Assembly: GCA_035566895.1 (NCBI GenBank)
Contig: DATMQA010000131.1
Coordinates: 8,166 to 72,165 of the forward strand
From: DATMQA01 sp035566895
GTDB taxonomy: Bacteria > Verrucomicrobiota > Verrucomicrobiia > Limisphaerales > UBA8199
Direction: 5' to 3'
DNA: 64,000 nucleotides
How positions within the stretch are numbered: the stretch's first letter is position 1; each line of letters opens with the position of its first letter. The notes under the pieces are model-generated. The model ran no database searches. It saw only the letters and a program-made list of their open reading frames with translations, and was not told the DNA's origin. Shown piece after piece: positions 1 to 9,701 of this stretch. A program made the position numbers and the translations under genes.

Positions 1-57
1 GCGCGGTGCCTGACCCGGTTTTGCCTTCGACGCCCACGAAACGCTCACTCCTTCAGC

Positions 58-1689
58 CTAACGCACTTTCTCTACGACGAGCGCGGGCAGTTCGTCAATT
101 TTCACGCGCTCCTGTTTCATGCTGTCGCGGTCGCGCAACGTCACCGTGTCCTTCAACTCCGGCCCCTGCTCTCCCAGGGTTTCAAAATCAATCGTCACGC
201 CGAATGGGGTGCCTGCTTCGTCCTGCCGCCGGTAGCGCCGACCAATCGCGCCGGCCTCGTCGTAGAAAACTGACAGGTGCGGCCGCAATAAATCACGCAC
301 CTCTTTGGCCTTCTGCACCAGCTCGGGTTTGTTCTTGAGCAGCGGAAACACCGCCACTTTGATCGGCGCGATGCGGGGATGGAACTTCATTACCACCCGC
401 GTTTCCATCTTGCCTTTTTCGTCGGGCGCCTGGTCTTCACGGTAGGCGTTGCAAATCAGCGCCAGGGCCAGGCGGTCCACACCGGCTGAAGGTTCGATGA
501 CGTGGGGCACGTACTTCGCCTTGGCTTCCTCATCGAAATATTCCATGGATTTGCCGCTGAACTTCTGGTGCTGGCTCAGGTCAAAATTTCCCCGAGCGGC
601 GATCCCCTCCAGTTCCTGAGTCCCAAACGGGAATTTGTAAAGAAGGTCCACGGTCGCCCGAGCGTAGTGCGCCAGCTCCTCTTTTTTCTGCCAGTACTCG
701 ACCAGGGTGTCGCGGCCCAGTCCGACACTTTGATACCACGCGAGGCGCTGCTCGACCCAGTACTTGTGCCAGAGTTCCCAGCCCCAATTTGCCGCCGGAG
801 AGCCGAGCGCAGCCGGTGCGGTCCCGGACAACTGCGCCACCGAGCCGGTCATTTTTTGGACCACCTCATCCGGCCGGATGAAGTACTCCAGTTCCATCTG
901 CTCGAACTCGCGTGAGCGGAAGGTGAAGTTGCGCGGATTGATTTCATTGCGAAAAGCTTTACCAATCTGGCAGATGCCGAAGGGAATTTTCTGGCGGGAG
1001 ACCTCGATCACGTTTTTGAATTGGACGAAGATCGCTTGGGCCGTCTCGGGACGGAGGTAGGACTTGTTATCCTCGCTCTCGACGGGTCCCACATAGGTTT
1101 TCAGCATGAGGTTGAAGGGGCGCGGCTCGGTCAGCAAACTGCCGTTTTCGGGATTATAACGAGTGGTGTTTTCGACCGGTTCGGCGCGTTCGCCCAAGAG
1201 ACTGGGATTGGCCATGCCTCGTTGTTGGTAAAACTGCTTTGCCGCTTTGCGGGCGCTTTCGGGAGGCTTTCCGCGCGGCACCAGGACGGAAAAGGCATCT
1301 TTGCATTGCTTGGCGTCGGGCTCATCGGTAGCCCCGGTGTAAGAATAGGCGGTGCCGCTCAGCGGCTCGATTTGGTCGGCCCGGAATCGTTTTTTGGTCA
1401 GCAGGCAATCGACCATCAGATCGCTAAAAGTGCTGGTGTGGCCGCTGGCCTCCCAGATGCGGGGATGCATGATAATCGAGGCGTCCAGACCCACCACATC
1501 ATCGCGCCTCCGGGTCATGGCGCGCCACCAGCACTCCTTGATGTTGCGCTTCAGTTCGGCGCCGAGCGGGCCATAATCCCAAAACCCGTTGAGGCCGCCG
1601 TAGATTTCCGACGATTGGAAAATGAATCCGCGCCGTTTGCAGAGCGAAACGATTTTCTCCATCAACTCGCCGGTTTTTGGTTCAGCCAT
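58..1689 (-). CDS. glyS: Glycyl-tRNA synthetase (dimeric, eukaryote/archaeal type)
   Basis: Charges tRNA-Gly with glycine in the cytoplasm. The protein has a class II aaRS core with the motif-2 region RPETAQAIFVQF near residue 215 and motif 3 EPSAGVDR near residue 400, followed by an anticodon-binding domain (about 430-543). This is the single-chain alpha2 enzyme, not the alpha2beta2 GlyQ/GlyS pair. The ATG at 1689 is preferred because the protein then begins MAEPKTGELMEKIVSLCKRR, as in the family; an upstream in-frame TTG would add 28 unrelated residues that contain two 7-bp repeat units (AACTCCA). About 543 residues, a little longer than typical. It is divergent from the PTS IIA gene. Gene symbol follows common usage for this form (also glyQS). 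Confidence 0.95.
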   Translation of the reverse strand: MAEPKTGELMEKIVSLCKRRGFIFQSSEIYGGLNGFWDYGPLGAELKRNIKECWWRAMTRRRDDVVGLDASIIMHPRIWEASGHTSTFSDLMVDCLLTKKRFRADQIEPLSGTAYSYTGATDEPDAKQCKDAFSVLVPRGKPPESARKAAKQFYQQRGMANPSLLGERAEPVENTTRYNPENGSLLTEPRPFNLMLKTYVGPVESEDNKSYLRPETAQAIFVQFKNVIEVSRQKIPFGICQIGKAFRNEINPRNFTFRSREFEQMELEYFIRPDEVVQKMTGSVAQLSGTAPAALGSPAANWGWELWHKYWVEQRLAWYQSVGLGRDTLVEYWQKKEELAHYARATVDLLYKFPFGTQELEGIAARGNFDLSQHQKFSGKSMEYFDEEAKAKYVPHVIEPSAGVDRLALALICNAYREDQAPDEKGKMETRVVMKFHPRIAPIKVAVFPLLKNKPELVQKAKEVRDLLRPHLSVFYDEAGAIGRRYRRQDEAGTPFGVTIDFETLGEQGPELKDTVTLRDRDSMKQERVKIDELPALVVEKVR

Positions 1690-1846
1690 AGGCGGGGCAG
1701 TGTTCTCCACGGGGATCGGGATGTCAAGGTAACGGGTAGGGTGAGGTGGGAATTGGCGAGAACAAAACTCCAAACTCCACTCAACTTCGCTCTTGAATTA
1801 CTCTGCCAGTTCAGGCGAAATGCCCCGGCGGAATGATTTTAACGCT

Positions 1847-2311
1847 ATGGATTTAGGCGACATTCTAAGCAAAGAGCAAATCCTGACGGATTTGCGCGCT
1901 ACGAATCGTTGGGAGGCAATCGATGAGTTAATCGATAACCTGGTGTCCACCGGCAAGATCAAACCCGAACATCACGACGCCATCGCCGCGGTGGTCAAGA
2001 AGCGCGAGTCCTCGATGAGCACCGGCATTGGCTTCGGCATCGGCATTCCGCACGCCTCGACCGATTTGATCTATGAGGTGGTCGGGTCCCTGGGCCGCTC
2101 GAAAAAAGGCGTCAACTTCGATGCCCTGGATAACCAACCGGTCAACCTAGTGATGCTCTTCCTGGTGCCCCAAGGCCAGTTTCAAAAACACCTCCACACC
2201 CTGGCCAATATCGCCAAACTGCTGCACAAGGCGGAATTCCGTCAAGCGCTCGAACGGGCGCCGGATGCCGACATCATGCTCCAGATCATCCGAGACCAGG
2301 GGAAGAAATAG
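1847..2311 (+). CDS. PTS EIIA domain protein (PtsN/fructose-type)
   Basis: A stand-alone phosphotransferase IIA type-2 domain of 154 residues. The phosphorylatable histidine sits in GFGIGIPHA, and the fold-typical start is MDLGDILSKEQILTDLRA. Proteins of this kind (PtsN) usually act in regulation rather than sugar import; no EIIB or EIIC gene is nearby, which favours a regulatory role (inference). The ATG at 1847 is chosen over an upstream in-frame ATG at 1793 because family similarity begins there. A repeat-like GGCGGAATGATT lies just upstream, one base from the dispersed repeat core seen elsewhere in the window. Confidence 0.85.
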   Translation: MDLGDILSKEQILTDLRATNRWEAIDELIDNLVSTGKIKPEHHDAIAAVVKKRESSMSTGIGFGIGIPHASTDLIYEVVGSLGRSKKGVNFDALDNQPVNLVMLFLVPQGQFQKHLHTLANIAKLLHKAEFRQALERAPDADIMLQIIRDQGKK

Positions 2312-2330
2312 TTTAGTCAGTTAAATCGGG

Positions 2331-2384
2331 TAATTGAGTTAATTTGGGGAAAACCGGTCGAGGATAACCTGGTCAACTCAATTA
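2331..2384. terminator. Stem-loop between the PTS IIA gene and argS
   Basis: The sequence TAATTGAGTTAA at 2331-2342 is mirrored by an 11/12 complementary stretch at 2373-2384. It follows the IIA stop by about 20 bases and ends just before argS. It could end the IIA transcript; there is no clear T-run, so a factor-independent terminator is not certain. Confidence 0.35.
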
Positions 2385-2396
2385 ACTCCACCCATC

Positions 2397-4121
2397 GTGC
2401 TCCCCCACAAACACATCGAACACCGCCTCCAAGCGGCCGTCAAAGCGGTCCTGCCCGATGCCAATGTCGCCGCGGTTCTCGTGCGCCCCTGCCCGGACCC
2501 GAAGTTTGGGGATTATCAGACCAACGCGCTGATGCCGCTGGCCAAGGGGCGGAAAATGAACCCGCGCCAACTGGCCACCGAGGCGGTGGCCAGACTCGAC
2601 GTGGCAGATTCGTGCGAGAAGGTGGAAATTGCGGGGGCAGGATTTTTGAACTTCCGCCTCAAGCCAGAAGTGCTGGCACAAACCTTGAACGCCGCGGCGC
2701 AAGGCGAGCACTTGTTTTTCGAGCCGGCAGCCCAACCGCGAACGGTTGTCGTTGACTTCAGCTCGCCCAATGTCGCCAAGCCGATGCACGTCGGTCACAT
2801 CCGCTCGACTATTCTCGGCGATTCCCTAGCTCGCACCCTCCGGCTGCTAGGCCACCAGGTCATCACCGATAACCATATCGGCGATTGGGGCACCCAGTTT
2901 GGCAAATTGCTTGTCGGCTGGAAGCAGCACCTCGACCGTGCCGCGCTCCAGCGGGACCCCATTGGTGAAATGGAGCGTCTTTACAAGCTCGTCAACGCCG
3001 CCGGCGAGACAGACCCAGCCGTGCTGGAAGGCGCCCGGCAGGAGTTGGTGAGGCTACAGAGCGGCGACGAAGAAAACCTGCGCATTTGGCGCGAAATGCT
3101 CGCGCTTTCGCAGGTACAATTCGATACAATTTACGCCCGTTTGGGGGTCAAATTCGACTTCACCCTCGGCGAAAGTTTTTATAATCCTCGCCTTCAACCG
3201 CTGGTCGATGAATTGCGCCACAAGGGCATCGCGCGCGAAAGTGAAGGTGCGCTGGCGGCGTTCTTCGAAGACAGCCCACAATTGAAAGGCAGCCCGGCCT
3301 TGATTCAAAAGAGCGACGGCGCCTTCAATTACACCACGACAGACCTCGCTACCTTGCAATACCGGCTGGACACCTGGCAGCCCAATGAAATCGTTTATGT
3401 CACCGACGGACGACAGCAACTGCATTTTCAGCAGCTTTTCGCCATCTTCCGACGCTGGCATCCGGAAGCCACGGTGAATCTAGCTCATGTCTGGTTCGGG
3501 TCGATCCTGGGGGAGGACAACAAACCGTTCAAAACCCGCGCTGGTGAAACCATCCGCCTGGCAGACCTGCTGGATGAGGCGGAGGAACGCGCTTTAAAAG
3601 TCGTTTCCGAGAAGAACCCGGCCTTGCCCGAGGCTCAGCGGCGGGAAATTGCGCGCGTCGTAGGCATCGGGGCAGTCAAATACGCCGACCTGTCGCCCAA
3701 CCGCCAGAGCGATTATGTTTTTAGTTGGGACAAGATGCTGGCGCTCAGCGGCAATACGGCGCCCTACCTGCAATATGCCTACGCGCGCATCCGCAGCATC
3801 TTCAGGAAGGCAGCGGATGGACCAAAAGCCAGCCAGCGGCTAAAGATTAGTCTCGTCGCGCCAGAGGAGATTGTCCTAGCCAAGCACCTGCTCAATTTCG
3901 GTCTGGTTATGGAGGCCGTCGCTGACGAGTATCGTCCGAATTTCCTGTGCAACTACCTTTTTGAGCTGGCGGGGCACTTCATGAGGTTCTTCGAGAACTG
4001 CCCCGTGCTCAAGTCCGAGACTGCACAGCGTGCGAGTCGCCTGCTGCTGTGCGACTTGACCGCTCGTGTGCTTAAACAAGGGTTGGAAGTGCTCGGAATT
4101 GAGACGCTGGAGCAGATGTGA
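2397..4121 (+). CDS. argS: Arginyl-tRNA synthetase
   Basis: Class I aaRS of 574 residues, full length. An N-terminal Add-1-type tRNA-recognition domain covers about residues 1-110. The HIGH-type motif is in SSPNVAKPMHVGHIRS near residue 125. The KMSK region is the degenerate form usual for ArgRS (NKPFKTRAGE). The C-terminal DALR-type anticodon domain ends in LEVLGIETLEQM, matching the family's closing helix. Translation starts at a GTG. The gene converges on dnaN with five bases between the stops. Confidence 0.95.
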   Translation: MLPHKHIEHRLQAAVKAVLPDANVAAVLVRPCPDPKFGDYQTNALMPLAKGRKMNPRQLATEAVARLDVADSCEKVEIAGAGFLNFRLKPEVLAQTLNAAAQGEHLFFEPAAQPRTVVVDFSSPNVAKPMHVGHIRSTILGDSLARTLRLLGHQVITDNHIGDWGTQFGKLLVGWKQHLDRAALQRDPIGEMERLYKLVNAAGETDPAVLEGARQELVRLQSGDEENLRIWREMLALSQVQFDTIYARLGVKFDFTLGESFYNPRLQPLVDELRHKGIARESEGALAAFFEDSPQLKGSPALIQKSDGAFNYTTTDLATLQYRLDTWQPNEIVYVTDGRQQLHFQQLFAIFRRWHPEATVNLAHVWFGSILGEDNKPFKTRAGETIRLADLLDEAEERALKVVSEKNPALPEAQRREIARVVGIGAVKYADLSPNRQSDYVFSWDKMLALSGNTAPYLQYAYARIRSIFRKAADGPKASQRLKISLVAPEEIVLAKHLLNFGLVMEAVADEYRPNFLCNYLFELAGHFMRFFENCPVLKSETAQRASRLLLCDLTARVLKQGLEVLGIETLEQM

Positions 4122-4126
4122 CCTTT

Positions 4127-5236
4127 TTAAGTCAGCCTCATCGGCATCACGACGTAAAGGAAGGGGCCGTTGATTTTGAGTACGCCGGGGCTGAGTTCAT
4201 CGATTAACTCCAAAAAAACCTCGTCGTTAGCCAGCGCATTAAGCGGGTCGATCATATACTTGGGATTGAAGGCAATCGCCATCTCGGGACCTTTGTAATT
4301 GACCGCCAGCGTCTCCTTGGCTTCCCCTACCTCAGGCGAATTGGCTGTAATCTCCAGCCTGTTCTTGCCAAAACTCATTTTAACCGAGTTGGATTTTTCA
4401 CTGGTCATTATCTCCGCTCGGCGCAGGGCGTGGAGGAACTCCTCACGCACCAGGGGAACACGCTCTTTTGTTTCTGCCGGAATCACTTGGCGGTAATTCG
4501 GGTAGTTCCCCTCGATCAGCTTGGTTACGATCAAAATGGAGGACCCTTTGTCATCTTTGAGGGTGAACGAGGCCTGGTTTTCCGCGTAGCGGAGTTCGAC
4601 CTCGCCTTTGTCCGAGAGGAGGCGATTGAGTTCGTTCACGGTCTTGGCGGGAACGATGAACTCGCCCTGGCTCTTTTCCGAGACATCTACTTCCTCGTCC
4701 ACGAGCGCCAAACGCCGACCATCGGTGGCGACCATGGTCATTTTGTGGTCCTTAAGGCTGATGAAAATGCCGTTGAGGACATACCGCGACTCGTCAGTCG
4801 AAATGGCAAAAGAGGTCTTTTTCATCATGCTTCTGACGGTTTCCTGCGGCAGGACGACTTTTTTATCCTCTTTAAAGGTTGGCACGGGCGGAAATTCATC
4901 CGCGCTCAAGCCGTTAATTTTATAAAAAGAGGAGCCGGCGCGGATGCTGCAGGTATTTTTTTCATCTACTTCCATCTCGATCTCAGTGTTGGTCAACTCC
5001 CGGACGATGCCAAACAACCTTTTTACCGGCACGGTCGAGGCGCCAGGTTTCTTAATCTTCGCTTCCACGGAACAGGCAATGGTCACGTCTAAATCCGTCG
5101 CCGTTAGGTGCAGTCGGTCTCCCTCAGCTCGCAGCAGCACGTTCGAGAGAATGGGCAGCGTCGTCCGGCTACTAACCACATTCTGGACTGCTTGCAAGCC
5201 ATTGATGATTTGCTCCTTCGAGATGGTCAGGTTCAT
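4127..5236 (-). CDS. dnaN: DNA polymerase III beta subunit (sliding clamp)
   Basis: The ring-shaped processivity factor that tethers DNA polymerase III to DNA. At 369 residues it has the three-domain length of the family, begins MNLTISKEQIINGLQAVQ and ends in the conserved PFLYVVMPMRLT-like tail that forms part of the partner-binding pocket. dnaA and recF are not neighbours; it sits between argS and a cysteine desulfurase with its own 182-bp AT-richer leader, so it appears to be transcribed alone. That leader contains candidate DnaA boxes (separate entry). Confidence 0.97.
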   Translation of the reverse strand: MNLTISKEQIINGLQAVQNVVSSRTTLPILSNVLLRAEGDRLHLTATDLDVTIACSVEAKIKKPGASTVPVKRLFGIVRELTNTEIEMEVDEKNTCSIRAGSSFYKINGLSADEFPPVPTFKEDKKVVLPQETVRSMMKKTSFAISTDESRYVLNGIFISLKDHKMTMVATDGRRLALVDEEVDVSEKSQGEFIVPAKTVNELNRLLSDKGEVELRYAENQASFTLKDDKGSSILIVTKLIEGNYPNYRQVIPAETKERVPLVREEFLHALRRAEIMTSEKSNSVKMSFGKNRLEITANSPEVGEAKETLAVNYKGPEMAIAFNPKYMIDPLNALANDEVFLELIDELSPGVLKINGPFLYVVMPMRLT

Positions 5237-5288
5237 GTGTGCTTAATATATCTCTTCTGTACTCTGAAATAGTATCCGTATTAAGGGC

Positions 5289-5297
5289 TGTGAATAA
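5289..5297 (-). promoter_or_regulatory. Candidate DnaA box in the dnaN leader
   Basis: The minus strand reads TTATTCACA, an exact match to the TTWTNCACA DnaA-box consensus. Near matches with one change lie at 5399-5407 (TTATTCACC, plus strand) and 5238-5246 (TTAAGCACA, minus strand). All are in the 182-bp gap upstream of dnaN. DnaA control of dnaN is well known in bacteria; its operation here is inference from short motifs. Confidence 0.35.
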
Positions 5298-5418
5298 GGC
5301 AAACACCCTTTGCTGTCAAGGGTACGACAATTACTTACAAAAGGAAAAAGAATCGAAATACTTGGACAAAGCCAGCGAAAAAAGAGGAACACGCGTCTTT
5401 ATTCACCGTAACCACAAT

Positions 5419-6618
5419 TCACTCACAAGGAAGCGGGGAGTTATTGGAACAGTTGTTCGCAGCGGAAACTCCGGCCAACCGTTTAGCTCGATAAATAATT
5501 TTCGGCACAACTTTCTCTGCATAGGCGACTTCTTCCAGCGTCGATTCCCGGCCCAGCGAAAAACGAACTAGCGAATTGGCCAACTCCTTCTCGACGCCAA
5601 GCGCGCTCACCACATGTGATGGTTCCAGCGAGCCCGCTGAGCAAGCCGAACCGCTGGAGGCGCAAATGCCTTCCATATCCAAACCTGCCAGCAGGACTAT
5701 GCTGTCCGCGCCCCGCACCACGAAAGAGACCGTGTTGACAAGTCGATGCTCACGAGAACCAACAAACCGGACCCCTTCCAGCCCGTTGAGCATTTGAATG
5801 AGGCGCTCTCCCAGCGGCGACAGCCGTTCCCGCGCAAATACGGGCTGGCGCACAAAACGCTCCAGGGACTCCATCAGCCCAATAACTCCCGCCAGGTTCT
5901 CTGTGCCGGCCCGCCGTTCGTTCTCGTGTCCGCCGCCGAACAAAATCGGATCCGGATGAAGAGGCGACCTCACGAAAAGTGCGCCAGCGCCCTTCGGGCC
6001 GTGAATCTTGTGCGCGCAAATCGAGACCAGGTCCGCGTTAAACTGATGAATAGACTCAAAAGGTTCCTTACCAAGCCACTGAACCGCGTCCGTGTGAAAT
6101 AGCACGCCCCGGTCACGGCAGGCTGTACCCAACTCGGCTACCGGCTGGAGCGTGCCGATCTCGTTGTTGCTTGCCATGACCGACACGAGGATGGTGTCAG
6201 CCCGGATAGCTTTGAGCAGAGACTCAACGGAAACCCGGCCGGTGCAGTCCACTGGGAGATAAGTGACTTCAAATCCCTCTTTCTTCTCCAGGTAATCACA
6301 GCAGTGCAGTACCGCGTGGTGCTCGACAGCCGAGGTAATCAAGTGGCGCCCTTTCGGCTTTAGCAGCCGCGCGGCGCCGAAAATGGCCAGATTAACACTT
6401 TCGGTGCCGCCGCTCGTGAAAACTATTTCGCTCGGTTTGCAGAGGAATACCTGCGCTGCCCGTTCTCGCGCCTCATCCAGCAGCGCGCGGGCCTGGCGGC
6501 CGACATGGTGGACGCTGGATGGGTTGCCCCAAACCCCGGACAGGAAGGGCAACATCGCCTCCCTCACGTGCGGGTCCAGAGGCGTCGTCGCGTTGTAATC
6601 GAAATAGACCGTTTTCAT
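5419..6618 (-). CDS. Cysteine desulfurase (NifS/IscS family, PLP-dependent)
   Basis: Removes sulfur from cysteine for Fe-S cluster, thiamine or tRNA thiolation pathways. The 399-residue form starts MKTVYFDYNATTPLDPHV, the canonical N-terminus. The PLP lysine is in SICAHKIHGPKGAG near residue 200 and the persulfide cysteine loop is SSGSACSAGSLEPSHV near residue 335. An upstream in-frame start would add 42 residues with no family similarity. No iscU, iscA or thiI gene is adjacent, so the sulfur acceptor cannot be told from context. Confidence 0.93.
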   Translation of the reverse strand: MKTVYFDYNATTPLDPHVREAMLPFLSGVWGNPSSVHHVGRQARALLDEARERAAQVFLCKPSEIVFTSGGTESVNLAIFGAARLLKPKGRHLITSAVEHHAVLHCCDYLEKKEGFEVTYLPVDCTGRVSVESLLKAIRADTILVSVMASNNEIGTLQPVAELGTACRDRGVLFHTDAVQWLGKEPFESIHQFNADLVSICAHKIHGPKGAGALFVRSPLHPDPILFGGGHENERRAGTENLAGVIGLMESLERFVRQPVFARERLSPLGERLIQMLNGLEGVRFVGSREHRLVNTVSFVVRGADSIVLLAGLDMEGICASSGSACSAGSLEPSHVVSALGVEKELANSLVRFSLGRESTLEEVAYAEKVVPKIIYRAKRLAGVSAANNCSNNSPLPCE

Positions 6619-6736
6619 TTGCCCAGAGCGACAGGTTACTTCAACCAGAAACAGGTTGCCAGCAGGAGTGGAGTGCGCGCGCAAAGGTAAGTTCTTCTCC
6701 GGTTGACACCGCCCACACCGGTGGGAGAATCGAACC

Positions 6737-7411
6737 ATGTTCAAACCGGCGGATTTATTCGACCTCAGCCAAACGGAGCACGCGGCGGTGTTTGAGGGCT
6801 GTCATTATGCTTGGGAGGCGCTGAAAAAGCTCCAGACGTACCTCGCGGCCAACCTTCGTCCCGGCTTGCACAACCGATGCGATGGCGTCGCGTTCATCGG
6901 CAAGTTGGTATTCATCGGCGAAGGCACCCTCGTCGAAGATGGAGTCATGATCAAAGGCCCGGCCATCATCGGCCGAAACTGTGAGCTGCGCCACAATGCT
7001 TACCTTCGCGAAAATGTCATCATTGGTGATGACTGTGTAGTGGGAAACGCCAGTGAGTTGAAGAATTCATTGCTTTTCAACCACGCCGCCGTGCCGCACT
7101 TCAATTACGTCGGAGATTCGATTCTCGGCTACAAAGCGCACCTGGGAGCCGGAGTGAAGATTTCCAACGTGAAACTCGTTCCCGGCGACGTTTTGGTCGA
7201 AGTGGACGGCAAGCCGCTCGACACCGGGTTGCGCAAATTCGGCGCCTTGCTCGGGGATGGCGCCGACATCGGCTGCAACGCGGTCTTGAACCCCGGCAGC
7301 ATCATCGGCCGCGGCTCGGTAGTTTATCCCAACACCAACTGGCGCGGCGTCCTGCCGCCCAATACCATCGCCAAAAACAAGACCACCCAAGAGGTGGTGG
7401 CGCGCAGATGA
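6737..7411 (+). CDS. Left-handed beta-helix nucleotidyl/acyltransferase-like protein
   Basis: A 224-residue protein built of hexapeptide repeats (I-G-x-x-x-x turns such as LVEDGVMIKGPAIIGRN and VIIGDDCVVGNASEL), resembling the C-terminal acetyltransferase part of GlmU without its uridylyltransferase domain. The N-terminal helix (about 1-45) resembles the linker found in UDP-N-acetylglucosamine diphosphorylase-like proteins of Chlamydiae and Verrucomicrobia. Substrate unknown. Its stop overlaps the start of the helicase gene by four bases (ATGA), indicating translational coupling. Confidence 0.8.
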   Translation: MFKPADLFDLSQTEHAAVFEGCHYAWEALKKLQTYLAANLRPGLHNRCDGVAFIGKLVFIGEGTLVEDGVMIKGPAIIGRNCELRHNAYLRENVIIGDDCVVGNASELKNSLLFNHAAVPHFNYVGDSILGYKAHLGAGVKISNVKLVPGDVLVEVDGKPLDTGLRKFGALLGDGADIGCNAVLNPGSIIGRGSVVYPNTNWRGVLPPNTIAKNKTTQEVVARR

Positions 7412-9561
7412 TCAGCGCGATCGAATCCCAACCCGCCGGTGCCGGCACCGGGCTCTTGAAGCAGGTCGAGCAAGTCTTCTCGCCCACGGGGGTGTTGTCC
7501 CGCTCGCCCAATTTCGAGTTTCGTCCGCAACAGCAGCAAATGGCCGTTGCGGTCGCCCGTGCGCTAGAAAACCACGAGCACCTCGCCGTCGAAGCCGGCA
7601 CCGGCGTCGGCAAAAGCCTGGCCTATCTTGTCCCCGCCATCCTGTTCGCCGTCGCCCACAAAAAGAAGGCGGTCGTCTCGACCCACACCATCAATTTGCA
7701 GGAGCAGCTCACCCAAAAAGACCTCCCGATGCTCCAGCAGATTCTGCCGGTGAAGTTCAGCTTTACCATGCTGAAGGGCCGAGGCAATTACCTCTGCACG
7801 CGACGCCTGCAAAAGTCCATGCAGCAGGCCCAAAGCCTCTTCACCTCCTCCGAAGCTGAGGAATTGCAGCGCATCTATGAATGGTCCAAAAGGACCACTG
7901 ACGGCAGCCTGTCGGATTTCGAGGCCGAGCCGGACCCCAAGGTGTGGGCGCAGGTGTGTTCCGAGCGTGGGCTTTGCTCTCCCAAGATGTGCGGCTACCC
8001 GTCGGAATTCGCCAAACAGAGCGAGGTCTGCTTTTTCCAGCGCGCCCGCAACCGTATCCTTTCCTCGGATGTCCTGGTCTTGAACCACACCCTGTTTTTC
8101 ACCTTGCTTGGGGGGCTGGCGGAAGAACTCGAGGGCGGCATCCTGTTTCGCAACGATTTCGTGGTTTTCGACGAGGCGCATCAGATGGAACACGTCGCCT
8201 CCAAACACATCGGGCTGAGCGTTTCCAGCGGTCAAATGCGGTATGCCTTGCAGCGGCTCTGGAACCCCCGCACCCAAAAGGGTTTGCTGGGCACCTTGCG
8301 CAAAGGCGCCGATGTTAAACTCGTCGGCGACCTGTTGCAGGAGGCGGATGAGTTCTTCTCGAACGTCGAAACGGCGTGCGACGAAATCCAACGGGAAGCG
8401 AAAAAGCAAAGTTTAGGCGGCGGCGAAGCTACCGTGGCGCGCCGGCGCGAGTGGACCGAGCTGCGCATTCGCAAACCGGAGCTGGTCAAAGACAATGTCA
8501 CCCTTCCCATCCAACGCCTGCGGGAAGCCATCAGCGACTTAGTCAAGTTGAGCGAAGACAACGACATCGGCCAGGAACTGGTCGAGTGTAACCGGCGCCT
8601 GGCCGAATTGCGCGAGGAAGTCGCGTTGTTCCTGAGCCAGGAGGCGGACAACCATGTTTATTGGGTCGAACGCAGCGGCAAAGCCCAGCGGACCATCGCC
8701 CTTAACGCCGCCCCGATCGATGTTGCCGGATACCTCCGCCAGCGCCTCTTTGGCAGCGAGACCTCGATCATCATGACCAGCGCGACTCTTTCGGTAACGA
8801 ACGGCGTCCCCGCTGCGGGTTCCGCTCACGATGCTGCCTCACACACAACACGCAGCACCCAACAGGGCGCTTCTCAACGGGACAGTTCGGGTCTGAATTA
8901 CTTCGCGCATCGAATCGGCGCCGAGTCGGCCATCCTGCTCCAGGCCGGCACGCCGTTTGATTATGAGCGCCAAATGAAGCTGTTCGTCGCGCGTAAAATG
9001 CCCGACCCCCGCGATGACGGCTATCGTGACGCGCTGATCCATTGGATCGAGCATTTCATCAAGCTGACGCACGGCAAGGCCTTTGTGCTGTTTACCAATT
9101 TCAGGCTGATGCTCGAAGTCGGCGAGCTGATGCAGCCCTTTTTCGACAAACTCGGCCTCGCCTGCTTCGTCCAGGGCACCGGCACTCCGCGCTCTCTTAT
9201 GCTGGAAAAATTCAAGGACGACGTGGACTCCGTGCTTTTTGGCACTGACAGTTTTTGGCAGGGCGTCGATGTGCCGGGCGAGGCCCTCTCCAATGTGATC
9301 ATTACCCGGTTGCCCTTTGCCGTCCCGGACCATCCTCTCATTGAGGCCCGCATTGAGGCCATCGAAGCCCGCGGCGGCAATTCGTTCAGTGAATTTTCGC
9401 TGCCAGAAGCGATTTTGAAATTCCGCCAGGGCGTCGGCCGGCTCATCCGCACGAAAACCGATACCGGTATTATCGTTGTGCTCGACAACCGCATCCTGGT
9501 CAAGCAGTACGGCCGCTCGTTTCTCCAAGCGCTCCCCAAATGCCCTGTCGAAGTTGTGTAA
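7408..9561 (+). CDS. dinG: DinG/XPD-family ATP-dependent DNA helicase
   Basis: Superfamily 2 5'-3' helicase of 717 residues. Motif I (Walker A) is EAGTGVGKSLAYLVPA near residue 62, the DEAH box is VVFDEAHQMEH near residue 250, and motifs V-VI are GTDSFWQGVDVPGE and QGVGRLIRT near the C-terminus. Cysteines at YLCTRR, VCSERGLC, KMCG and EVCFF fit the Fe-S cluster domain of this family. A low-complexity segment (about residues 470-495, rich in Ala, Ser, Thr, Gln) follows SATLS and looks like a lineage-specific insertion. Coupled to the upstream beta-helix gene. Confidence 0.9.
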   Translation: MISAIESQPAGAGTGLLKQVEQVFSPTGVLSRSPNFEFRPQQQQMAVAVARALENHEHLAVEAGTGVGKSLAYLVPAILFAVAHKKKAVVSTHTINLQEQLTQKDLPMLQQILPVKFSFTMLKGRGNYLCTRRLQKSMQQAQSLFTSSEAEELQRIYEWSKRTTDGSLSDFEAEPDPKVWAQVCSERGLCSPKMCGYPSEFAKQSEVCFFQRARNRILSSDVLVLNHTLFFTLLGGLAEELEGGILFRNDFVVFDEAHQMEHVASKHIGLSVSSGQMRYALQRLWNPRTQKGLLGTLRKGADVKLVGDLLQEADEFFSNVETACDEIQREAKKQSLGGGEATVARRREWTELRIRKPELVKDNVTLPIQRLREAISDLVKLSEDNDIGQELVECNRRLAELREEVALFLSQEADNHVYWVERSGKAQRTIALNAAPIDVAGYLRQRLFGSETSIIMTSATLSVTNGVPAAGSAHDAASHTTRSTQQGASQRDSSGLNYFAHRIGAESAILLQAGTPFDYERQMKLFVARKMPDPRDDGYRDALIHWIEHFIKLTHGKAFVLFTNFRLMLEVGELMQPFFDKLGLACFVQGTGTPRSLMLEKFKDDVDSVLFGTDSFWQGVDVPGEALSNVIITRLPFAVPDHPLIEARIEAIEARGGNSFSEFSLPEAILKFRQGVGRLIRTKTDTGIIVVLDNRILVKQYGRSFLQALPKCPVEVV

Positions 9562-9701
9562 CCGACCTGGCGAAGCGTCTGAGAGTGCGCCTGTGCCGGC
9601 GTTTGGCCGTCAGCATTCGAAAGGAGCAAGCAGAAGGATCAGATGCCGTCCCTTTCGCCGGTAAACCAAAAAATCGCGGTCGGTGGCAAATACCTGGCAG
9701 G

